A stretch of 10,058 nucleotides of DNA from Phoronis ovalis (taxonomy: Eukaryota; Phoronida; Phoronidae). Location of the stretch: NCBI GenBank assembly GCA_028565635.1, contig JAOXYB010051868.1, positions 1,551 to 11,608 on the forward strand, read 5' to 3'. The notes beneath the pieces are model-generated. The model did no database searches. It was not told the origin of the DNA and saw only the letters and a list, made by a program, of their open reading frames with translations. Numbering within the stretch: position 1 is the first letter of the stretch; the number at the start of each line of letters is the position of its first letter. The translations under genes were made by a program, and so were the position numbers. This document shows, piece by piece, positions 1 to 10,058 of this stretch.

Positions 1-3139
<3,139 letters not shown>

Positions 3140-3337
3140 TGTCTAAATAAAGTAAAGAAAAGCAATAAATCAGGCTTTTCAAAAAGTACTAACATAATAA
3201 CCCCAAGAATGTTATACTACAGACCGCAACTATTAATACTTGCTACAATTTTTATTAACATTTATAAATAATAAAGTTACATATACAAATAAAATGTAAT
3301 AACTATTCTATTGCATTCCGATTTTAAATCACATTAC

Positions 3338-3400
3338 ACACTATTTTAATTTAAATATTTATTGTAAACAGTATTTTAATTTAAATATTTATTGTAAACA
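3338..3400. repeat. 30-bp tandem duplication, two copies
   Basis: Twenty-nine consecutive bases at 3342-3370 recur exactly at 3372-3400, starting TATTTTAATTTAAATATT and ending TGTAAACA; the single base before each copy differs (C or G). Near-perfect identity suggests a recent slippage or duplication event in non-coding DNA. Confidence 0.93.
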
Positions 3401-3523
3401 ATTAACAGGGTTCCACGCTATCAGTAAGACAGTATCATGTCCAATCTAGTTGTGATTTGTAAATGTGATAGGCTACATTAAAGGTGGTTATTCAGATTTT
3501 AGTAGAATAATGAACTAACTGCG

Positions 3524-3543
3524 GTTGGCTGCACAGAGCCAAC
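3524..3543. repeat. Small perfect hairpin (7-bp stem, 6-base loop)
   Basis: GTTGGCT, six bases, then AGCCAAC form a perfect inverted repeat. Half-sites resemble an NFI site (TTGGC...GCCAA), but the spacing is eight rather than five. It lies inside the inferred WDR5 leader intron. Its function is unknown. Confidence 0.5.
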
Positions 3544-3801
3544 AAATACGATGTCAGAGCAGGAAATGTACCCAGTTAATGTCAAAACATTGAAAATGAA
3601 ATAATTTTCAACTCTGACGAGTGCAATGCCAACCGGTACTCGTAGATGCCGGAGCCCATTAAATAAAAATACGCTCCCGCAACAGAGTATTGCACTACGG
3701 CTGCTTCTGGAATATAACGTTATATTACCACTTTACACTTGTCAAAGCAATCGGATATATAAGAACGCTATAAAGTCCTGCAAATATACACAACAGTTTA
3801 C

Positions 3802-3880
3802 CTCAGAAAACCTCGTTCTTTAATGGGAAATCTGAAGCCGCATGGCCAGACACTGCGCCTGCGCTAACAATTGACGCGGA
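3802..3880 (-). other. wdr5: Candidate WDR5 first (leader) exon
   Basis: Reading the minus strand, a locally GC-richer stretch ends at the donor GAG|GTAAAC (exon edge 3802), and its upper part carries an NRF1-like site. That combination is typical of a housekeeping promoter and first non-coding exon. The upper boundary is arbitrary. If real, the leader contains an ATG (3843-3841) opening a seven-codon uORF, MRLQISH then stop. I have no transcript evidence. Confidence 0.4.
3854..3865. promoter_or_regulatory. NRF1-like site near the WDR5 start
   Basis: TGCGCCTGCGCT fits the NRF1 core GCGC(A/C)TGCGC with the C variant. A GACGCGGAAA stretch at 3873-3882 is a loose E2F-like match. This is the most GC-rich part of the intergenic region and lies beside the candidate WDR5 leader exon, in keeping with a housekeeping gene. 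Confidence 0.5.
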
Positions 3881-4064
3881 AACTCGTGAGACTTTGGGTG
3901 GAGACAACAGGGAAATACAACTTAAATAATGTATATACTAGCTTGTGTTAACAAAAACGATGCAAAACATCTTGTACTTAGCTGTTAAAACTTTCTTATT
4001 TTTTTAATTTTGGGAAATCGACAGTATTTTGTATATTTTTTAAGTTTTACACAATTCTTTTTAT

Positions 4065-4070
4065 CACGTG
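4065..4070. promoter_or_regulatory. E-box CACGTG
   Basis: A perfect palindromic E-box in the context ATCACGTGGT, of the type bound by MYC/MAX, USF and MITF/TFE bHLH-ZIP factors. It lies near the middle of the divergent interval, 12 bp before a CCAAT box. BET proteins and WDR5 are both known MYC cofactors, so a MYC-type site here is suggestive; a six-base match alone is weak. Confidence 0.4.
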
Positions 4071-4081
4071 GTTAAAATTGA

Positions 4082-4086
4082 CCAAT
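4082..4086 (+). promoter_or_regulatory. CCAAT box (distal)
   Basis: ACCAATGGG fits the NF-Y consensus CCAAT(G/C)(A/G)(A/G). It is about 295 bp upstream of the predicted BET start site, so it is less typical than the proximal one at 4314. Confidence 0.35.
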
Positions 4087-4313
4087 GGGTGAATGCCATG
4101 AGGGTGACGTTTTGTAACTGACTCGAGTAAAAATCTGAATCACGTAGTTCATACTTTGCAACTTATTTGGACAGTTATCGGATAATTTGTGTACGTTCCA
4201 TGTAGGAGAAGTAATGCTGAAGATGAAGATTGATAAACAGTATTATAAAATTTAGTAATTTCAACGTTTGTGAAGGATTTTCTGTTTTGAAATGATCATG
4301 TGATTGAGATTAG

Positions 4314-4318
4314 CCAAT
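4314..4318 (+). promoter_or_regulatory. CCAAT box (proximal, BET promoter)
   Basis: TTAGCCAATCA is a strong NF-Y match, about 64 bp upstream of the predicted start site and 27 bp before the TATA box. This is the classical CCAAT position. Confidence 0.6.
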
Positions 4319-4344
4319 CACTGTGCAAGAATTTGAGTAGACAG

Positions 4345-4352
4345 TATAAAAG
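4345..4352 (+). promoter_or_regulatory. TATA box of the BET gene
   Basis: TATAAAAG is a consensus TATA box. A start site about 30 bp on falls at the initiator-like GCCATTG (A at 4378), giving a 5' UTR near 49 nt with no upstream ATG. The start site is predicted, not observed. Confidence 0.65.
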
Positions 4353-4426
4353 GGTTGTTGTTGTGTGAAGTGAAGCCATTGCTGCTGGCGTAGGCAAAAA
4401 GTGTTCGGAAGAATCCAGCCATAAAC

Positions 4427-4491
4427 ATGGCCACGACAAGCCATCCAGCTTTGCAAGGCTATCAGCAGAGTTCACAACTCAACAATGCAGG
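4427..4491 (+). CDS. BRD3-like (BET): BET coding exon 1
   Basis: The ATG sits in a good Kozak context (AAACATGGCC), and is the first ATG after the predicted start site. It encodes [20 protein letters not shown] plus Ala and two bases of a Gly codon. The donor is GG|GTACTG, which is not strong. The following exon begins with the A that completes GGA, so the phase fits. This leader has no recognised domain and does not resemble vertebrate BET N-termini beyond its polar makeup. The exon rests on promoter position, start context and phase rather than homology. Confidence 0.75.
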
Positions 4492-7400
4492 GTACTGTTA
4501 AAATATTTTTGTAATAACTGTCTACTTTGGTGCGAAGACAGCACCAGAAATTTAGGCGGGTTAGTCGAATGTCGGCTTTTTTCCGCCATTTTCGTACTTG
4601 TATTCTTTCAAATTATGCGTGAAAACCACTGTTGTGTAGTCTATGACTTGTTAAAAAATATGTTATTTAGAAAAGTAAGCAACCAGAGACTCTAGTGGTT
4701 CACAAAGGGATAATTTACAATAAGTAGTTATTGTTATAGTTGAGGTTTAATTTCAGTACCAAGATTCTCTTATAAAGTGTGGGTCAAGTTTCTTTGTCTT
4801 CCTCATTCAAAATTCTATTGATACGTCTTAAAATATCTTCAACATTTCGTTTATATCCCTGATACTATATGTTCCAATTGCAAGCTTTTCAAACCGGTTT
4901 AAATGTACTGAGGAAGTTTAGAATTGTGCCCTATAATTTGACCACTATCTGCTAACCACACTTGACCTGTTAAATACCGGAAGTTGATAGGAACAATAAC
5001 ATTTACATCTTAATTATTAGTTTTATGTGTTTAATATAATTATATATCATTTCAGTTCATGTCTTGTGACATTTGATTGTAGAGACTAGACAGTTACTCA
5101 ATCTCATGCTTTCCATGACCTTGACCCTATAAACAGAAACTCTGTAAATACCAAAATGCAAAGTGAGGTCACTGGTCAATTCTGTTAATTCCCTTTGTTT
5201 ACTGCTTGAGTGTGTAACACTTACATGACAAGTGGTGTAATGGTTTGTTTTAGTAGTGGCCTGATGGGTACATTTTTTTCACTGAAATTAGTACTAAATA
5301 GAGAATATAGTGGGTTTATCCTTAATAAGTCACCTACAGTTACCAGTTTAAAATCATGTTATTGCATTTTTTAATTTAAAATTTGTTGCCAGTTTTAGTA
5401 ATTTGTTTAGTTAAAGTAATCTGTATAGAATAGTGTAGAAGTACACCTTTGCCAAGAGAACTTCATGTATATGATTATTGATTTTTATGAATCATCACTT
5501 TTGTTATGTATAAATGTCTCAAATCTGCATTCCGAGTTAATGGCTAGATATGCATTAGCCTGTACTACAAAAATAAATCACTGTCTACCAAGACTTAAAT
5601 AATGGTATAAAAAGAAATTTGGCAAATGAGTTGCAGGCATGTGTCAACTATTTGACACATTCGTCCTTTGTACTCGAATTGTGTATCATGCAGACTAAGG
5701 ATTATCAGGTTTAACACCACATTTAATTTGAATGTCATCTGCTACCACTGTAGGTACATAAAAAGCTAAGCCATTGAAAAAATTAAATAATGGTAGCTTA
5801 GCTAAATTACATGATTAATGTACTTCATAATGTTTATTTTGTTATATTTGAATCAGAAATAACTGAATTTCATGACTTTTTTTATATATTTGCAATTTTA
5901 TTGGAACAAAAAATAAATCATTCTCTGAAGAATAATTTATATATTATATTGCTGTATTTTATATAATTAGTCTTACGTTTTTGCATACGTATCAAATAAA
6001 TGCAAAGCACAGGCAAAGAAGTTCATATTGATATATGCTACTTCAGCCCTCACTCATGTAGTGAAGTTGAATATTTTCTTAAAAGTAGAAAACTGCAAAA
6101 TTTTATAATCCATTGTAAGAAAAAAGCTGTAATGCATCATATAATTCAACAATAAAACTGGTCAGGTCACCTTTCTTGAATTATCAAAAACAATCAAATT
6201 TCTACACACTAGACACAGTATTAGCAATATGTGAACAAGGGTTTTTGCAAATCCATCATAGCTAAATGCCCAAATGACAAAAGCCTAACATTAGTCATAG
6301 CACTGACCTTGCGAAATTCTCATGTCTGGACAACAGTGTTTCCCAAAGGGTACATATCCTTTAGATTATAATAGCAGTGGCCACAAAGTACCTCACAGGG
6401 TTTTGCAGGAAGATTAAATATGTCATATTAATGAAGCAATAAATTGCTAGCTTTTTTTGAAATAGAAAGCAAATCTGATTATTAACGAGCAAAATGTCCG
6501 TCATCCTGAAGCTTATCATAAAAAGAACTCAATTTGAACAGTTATCTGAACCAATAGTTTAAGACTAGTTTAGGTTCTTAATGATAGTTTGGCTGAGGGT
6601 CTATTGGTTTATGGTTGTTTCTGGTATGTATAACCTATAATTTGGTAGCCATAAGACTAGCTGTGAAATACAAGAACTGATTTCCATGGCATTACAGGGA
6701 TAGTATAGTGAACATGACAGCTAATACATTGTCACAACTATTCATGTTTCTGAACATTGGCTTCCTGTTACAGACAAGAAGATAACAGTTCAAGTACAGA
6801 TATTGCTTCTGGATCTGACAATACTATGGTAATTGCTGAAAGTACCAATAATTTCCTGCATGTCGACAAAAGTGATAATACTTCACCTCCAATACACCCT
6901 GTACCAGAGGGTGGGACTGAAAGTGCACCACTCCCTGGGAGTGTGAAGTCAGAGCAGGTCAGCAATGACTTGTTAGACTTGAGGTGGCTTTGATCTCATT
7001 CATTGATCATGCGCTTGTGGGATTCACAATCAACAGCTCCCTATTTTCCTTGATGTTATTTGTTAAAACAATTTTGTATTATATCACTGTGAGGCCAAAA
7101 ATAATGTTTGTTTCCGATTACTTTCTGAAATGGGTAGGATAGGTACCAAAATAAGTTTTTTTTGGCAAATACTTATTTCTATTAAATTTTAACCAGTCAG
7201 TCACATGTTTGTGTGCATGTTTCGTGGGTCTAATATGACAGATGCAATGAAAATGATAAAAAGAATAAGTTTTTGCTGTGAATTATGCAAGATTAAATAT
7301 CCTAAAGCTTTAGGGTCTGGGATAATTTCAGGTTGGATGAGATAACCGGAAACAAACAACTTTTTTTAAGACCTGATAGCAGATTTCTGCATGTGCTGGA

Positions 7401-9780
7401 ATGCAAATCAACTGAACAGCAATATATTTGCATCAAGGAAAAGATTGAGCATCATGTACTCCAGTAGTTGTACTTGTTTGCACAGCTATCCTGTGTACTT
7501 GCATGAGAATTGTTAGTCTATATGCAGTTGATTGTGAATCTATACTAAAACTGCACACCAAAATTTAAGGAAATCATTTGGCCGGGGTAGAAATTGAGAT
7601 TGCTAGTGTATGGCTTGCTTACTAACTTTGGCATGGGCATGTTTACTGGATATAGATATAGTTTTTTCTATGGACACTTCTTTCCACTGTATCTAATTTA
7701 GTAACTAGTACACCAAAGTCAAAAGATTCAGAATTTGGTTTTACTAGCAGTATTCAACAGAATGGACCCTGAGTTTCGTAGCCTGTAAATATCAGTTATA
7801 GGTATTTATGAAACTTTCATATTTTATCTTATAGCTGCATTTGTACTCTGACACAACTTGACCTTTTACCCTGTCCGACAACCAATTTCAAAACGCCATC
7901 CAATTATTATAGCCAACCACAGTGCACTGCTTAAATAATTACTTCAACCAGTGTAATAATTAGCTTCTAAAACGGACCATTTGCTTCATGACAACTGTTT
8001 GTCGTATTTTCCCCATGTTATTATGTGAATAACTACACAAGTTATAATCAGCTTTTGTTGCATAGATTTCTGTAGATGTATCCAGATGGAGAATCAAATA
8101 CCTAATCAAGTTATGTCAGAGTCAAAACAAAACTAAGATTTAAGAGGTAACCATATGAAAGCTCTAACCGATAAAGTGGAGACTTGTAGGCTCTTAATTC
8201 TCGGGTGACAGAATGCGAAACTGCGTTCGCAATATTCACCAGTGAGTGGGACAGTTAGAAATGTTAACTGCACACTAACGCTGCCGGTGCCTGTAACAAC
8301 TGAATCTATGGTACATGAGTATTTTAACTATGGTGTCTATGGCTGCTATGAAACATCTCCGGACCTGTATGTTGAAGTACACCTCTTTATGTCAGCATGA
8401 GGCCATGTATAAGTGTTCTTGCCATATCACCACCTGCTCTGTCGTAACTTCAACTTTTTGAACTGTCTGGTGCATTTATATAATTTATCTTAAGTAGAAT
8501 CATATTTCACTCAGTTCAACTGTCTGTTAGGAGTTATTAGGGGGAGAGCCTGCAAATATTTTACCCCCACCCCTCCTATCATAATAAAAATTAGCTGATC
8601 AATACTGAACTTTTTTCTAACCCCTTCCCCTGTATTTATATGCCGTGTGTGTGTATATACAACCCTCTTAGGGCTGTTCCGCTTGTAATTGTATGGGAAG
8701 GGAGGAAGACACTTTTTTTTTCAGACCCGCCACCCAGAATATGAATTTTATTGCGCTACCCACCACAATATCGTTAATATATCAACTTAAATTTTATTCT
8801 ACAACTTGATTAAAATCTGCGATTGCGATGAAACTTAACCAACAATTGACAAAGACTAGAGATAATGGTCACGGTTAATTCTGTATTAAATATATTGAAA
8901 GTCTCGCAATGTCGATAGACAGTCCTGCAAGATTCGACCAGACCGTTGAAAACAAGGGAGTATTTCTACCTAATCTATCAATTATATTCAAAACCTTGTC
9001 GATTGACGACAATATGTCCAAAAGTCTGTAAGGCATTCCATTTTAACTTGGAGATTATCAATGCACAGTTTAAATCAACTTCAAATGTAATATTAAAGCC
9101 TCGCTTGCCGAAACAAACATCTGTCTGCGCATGCCCATTAATGACATCATTTCATATTTTCCAATAGCATGGGGGATTTGATGCCAGGAATTTCGGCAAC
9201 TATCTCTATATTCTCTGACTGATTTGAGTTTTAAAATAGTTTAGATAACAATCCATTTCATTTATTAAGAGCACAAAATAATTGTAGGGTAAGTAAGATC
9301 ACCCATGTATATAATTTAAGATGACCTGAACTTTATACCAACCACCCGTCAAATGGATTTATTTTCCCACCCCACCACTTATAATATGTATTTAAGTACG
9401 ATACCCACCACCTGTAATATTTCTATTCAACTGCCGTGTAATTGAAAGCGGAACAGCCCTTATTTATTTTCAGGTCCTCCCCCTTGATAATTTTTTAATG
9501 AAGCAGCTTTTATTGGAATGAGATTTGCAGTAGCATTTTGTTAAGATATGTTCCAAGTGATAATAACTTCATGGGACAAAAATTATTTTTGTAGAATGAA
9601 AGTATGGAACAGTCAGCTCCATCATTTGCCAACCCCCCTCCACCACCATGCACTGGAAGAAAAGGAAAACTCACTAACCAACTACAGTATTTACTCAAAA
9701 ATGTCATCAAGCCTGTCTGGAAACATCAGTTTGCTTGGCCGTTTCATACACCTGTTGATGCTGTGAAGTTAAATTTACCT
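4427..9780 (+). CDS. BRD3-like (BET): BET-family double-bromodomain protein (partial; 3 coding exons seen)
   Basis: The exons join as 4427..4491, 6774..6957 and 9595..9780: 435 nt, 145 codons, open and phase-consistent. Residues 1-95 are a polar, Ser/Asn-rich, probably disordered leader. The conserved part starts at NPPPPP (96-101) and reads [14 protein letters not shown] (helix Z), then WKHQFAWPF and [10 protein letters not shown]. These are hallmarks of BET bromodomain 1. The WPF shelf is at 131-133 and the ZA-loop Val at 137 (BRD4 V87). The conserved acetyl-lysine-binding Asn, bromodomain 2 and the ET domain must lie past the right edge. By family knowledge BET proteins bind acetylated H3/H4 and recruit P-TEFb and other transcription machinery in the nucleus. 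An invertebrate BET gene is usually the single counterpart of BRD2/3/4/BRDT; 'BRD3-like' reflects the WDR5 neighbour, not a phylogeny. Confidence 0.95.
4492..6773 (+). other. BET intron 1, no element recognised
   Basis: This is a 2282-bp AT-rich intron. I found no long ORF, no convincing further exon, no RNA gene and no transposon ends. The only structure noted is a weak imperfect hairpin at 5764-5803. Regulatory sequence may be present but cannot be told from one genome. Confidence 0.75.
5764..5803. repeat. Imperfect hairpin in BET intron 1
   Basis: AGCTAAG plus CCATT on the left pairs with AATGG and CTTAGCT on the right, with a three-base bulge and a 13-base AT-rich loop. It is probably chance or a very small MITE remnant. 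Confidence 0.3.
6774..6957 (+). CDS. BRD3-like (BET): BET coding exon 2: disordered acidic Ser/Asn-rich leader
   Basis: The acceptor is CTGTTACAG|ACAAGAAG after a pyrimidine-rich tract. The 184 nt finish the split Gly codon and add 61 codons, from [18 protein letters not shown] through a Pro-rich stretch ([12 protein letters not shown]) to VKSEQ. The donor is CAG|GTCAGC, phase 0, matching the phase 0 acceptor at 9595; reading through it gives a stop within 12 codons. C at donor position +3 is unusual. I recognise no domain. Support comes from coding potential, splice signals and phase. Confidence 0.75.
8671..9459. mobile_element. 789-bp PIF/Harbinger-like non-autonomous element
   Basis: The left end begins GGGCTGTTCCGCTT (8671-8684), and the right end finishes with its exact reverse complement (9446-9459). 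Beyond this, the next 14 bases agree only partly (AATT, A, GG), giving ends of about 28 bp. TTA lies immediately outside each end (8668-8670 and 9460-9462), a three-base target duplication of the TWA type. TTA duplication plus GGG-starting ends point to PIF/Harbinger. No transposase is evident; a 73-codon plus-strand frame at 8946-9167 has no recognisable similarity. The superfamily call is inference; the ends and duplication are seen. Confidence 0.78.
8739..9411 (+). repeat. Subterminal direct repeat inside the Harbinger-like element
   Basis: Positions 8739-8766 and 9384-9411 match at 23 of 28 bases without gaps, in the same orientation, each ending TACCCACCAC and followed within a few bases by AATAT. 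Direct repeats inside inverted ends are not expected from simple palindromic origin, so this may reflect an internal duplication or transposase-binding sites. Confidence 0.6.
9595..9780 (+). CDS. BRD3-like (BET): BET coding exon 3: start of bromodomain 1
   Basis: The acceptor is ATTTTTGTAG|AATGAAAG and the donor is CCT|GTAAGT at 9781. Sixty-two in-phase codons start [18 protein letters not shown], then a short basic linker, then [31 protein letters not shown] and KLNLP. The match to BRD4 residues around 43-95 is nearly gap-free; the two residues after WPF are His-Thr where BRD4 has Gln-Gln. The exon stops in the ZA loop just before the conserved DYY segment, which is absent from the following sequence and so belongs to the next exon. 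Confidence 0.97.
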
Positions 9781-10058
9781 GTAAGTAAAGAGTTTATTAA
9801 AATAACATTTGGAACTATTTGCTTCCAACTTTTTGTTTGCAATGATTGTGCAGCTGACCTTTGACCTAGACTTATTAAATTTTATGCTATAATTAGTAGT
9901 GGGACAGGTAGTTAAACCATCTACATGAAAGGACCCTTGTTTGCAATCCAACTGTAATATATCGAGATGATACCATTGGTTTTAACAATTGTAGCCAGCA
10001 AGCTATATAGCCTCTAGTTTCTGTGCACTCGTTTCTGGTTTAGCTACAAAAGTATTCT
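9781..10058 (+). other. BET intron 3, partial
   Basis: It starts with a consensus GTAAGT donor and runs to the edge. The rest of bromodomain 1 is not encoded here. No other feature was seen. Confidence 0.85.

Larger units (their letters stand above)
3143..3801 (-). other. Inferred WDR5 5'-UTR intron
   Basis: The acceptor is a clear T-rich tract plus TTTAG ending at 3143, three bases before the ATG. The nearest plausible donor upstream is GAG|GTAAAC, with intron bases 3801-3796, next to a GC-richer, NRF1-bearing stretch. The intron is AT-rich and holds a 30-bp tandem duplication and a small perfect hairpin. The acceptor is seen directly; the pairing with this donor is inference. Confidence 0.5.
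3880..4377. promoter_or_regulatory. Shared divergent promoter region between WDR5 and the BET gene
   Basis: About 500 bp separate the inferred WDR5 leader from the predicted BET start site, and no other gene fits between them. The region holds an E-box, two CCAAT boxes, a TGACGT half-CRE (4105-4110) and a TATA box near the BET end. The WDR5 end has NRF1-like GC-rich sequence and no TATA. The divergent layout is seen directly; shared regulation is inferred. Confidence 0.6.
8534..9490. mobile_element. Possible older element into which the Harbinger-like copy inserted
   Basis: The left stretch 8534-8558 (TTATTAGGGGGAGAGCCTG and on) matches the reverse complement of about 9467-9490 (TTATCAAGGGGGAGGACCTG and on), with a few mismatches and two one-base gaps. 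Taking out the inner element and one TTA leaves about 165 bp with inverted ends, a size typical of a MITE. No clean target duplication was found, and G-rich ends raise the chance of coincidence. Confidence 0.42.
6958..9594 (+). other. BET intron 2, carries nested transposon remnants
   Basis: This 2637-bp intron runs from the GTCAGC donor to the TTTTTGTAG acceptor. The first 1.57 kb (6958-8533) show nothing I can classify. About 8534-9490 are inverted-repeat elements listed separately. The last 100 bp before the exon are unremarkable. Confidence 0.8.

Noticed and set aside
3711-3726. Perfect 16-bp palindrome AATATAACGTTATATT
   Set aside because: Striking but AT-rich and isolated, with no family of sites I can name. 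Likely chance; left out of the feature list.
3626-3823. 65-codon open frame on the plus strand
   Set aside because: It overlaps the inferred WDR5 leader and its donor on the other strand, and resembles no protein family.
6768-6965. 65-codon open frame on the minus strand
   Set aside because: It is the antisense shadow of BET coding exon 2.
8214-8231. Hairpin TGCGAA-ACTGCG-TTCGCA in BET intron 2
   Set aside because: The six-base stem is isolated, and the neighbouring GC-richer stretch (about 8160-8460) has no tRNA A/B boxes or SINE tail. Too little to call an RNA or SINE.
8645-8658. Short GT/TA run (GTGTGTGTGTATATA)
   Set aside because: Only about five GT units, below a useful microsatellite threshold.
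8946-9167. 73-codon open frame on the plus strand inside the Harbinger-like element
   Set aside because: It shows no nuclease, DDE or Myb-like motif that I can see. Considered as a transposase remnant and dropped.
9510-9766. Open frames on both strands overlapping the bromodomain exon
   Set aside because: The BET frame from 9595 matches bromodomain 1 strongly; the others are out-of-frame or antisense shadows.

Overview
This is animal nuclear DNA: AT-rich, intron-split, with GT-AG splice sites, no bacterial gene layout and no RNA gene. It holds the 5' halves of two conserved chromatin-reader genes in head-to-head orientation. On the minus strand is the WD40 protein WDR5, the H3K4-methyltransferase (MLL/SET1/COMPASS) core subunit. 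On the plus strand is a BET-family double-bromodomain protein (BRD2/3/4/BRDT, Drosophila fs(1)h). Both were assembled by hand from splice sites and reading-frame phase, because the exons are short. Protein similarity to the vertebrate forms, compact introns and MITE-rich sequence suggest an invertebrate bilaterian, perhaps a lophotrochozoan or invertebrate deuterostome; the phylum cannot be fixed from this window.

Layout. 1-3139 (minus): five coding exons of WDR5 giving its first 155 residues (Thr/Ser-rich tail, blades 1 and 2, start of blade 3); the gene runs off the left edge. 3143-3801: inferred 5'-UTR intron with a 30-bp tandem duplication. 3802 to about 3880: candidate WDR5 leader exon beside an NRF1-like site. 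About 3880-4377: shared divergent promoter region with an E-box, two CCAAT boxes and a TATA box facing the BET gene. 4427-9780 (plus): three coding exons of the BET gene giving 145 residues, ending inside the ZA loop of bromodomain 1; the gene runs off the right edge.

Introns carry non-autonomous DNA transposons: a 523-bp element with 29-bp terminal inverted repeats and TTAA ends in WDR5 (1376-1898), and a 789-bp PIF/Harbinger-like element with TTA target duplication in BET intron 2 (8671-9459), which seems to lie inside an older element (8534-9490).

The point of most interest is the gene pair. BRD3 and WDR5 are also divergent neighbours in human and mouse (from memory), so this arrangement may be an ancestral bilaterian linkage in which an acetyl-histone reader and an H3K4-methylation scaffold share a promoter region. 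I saw no wholly new multi-gene system.
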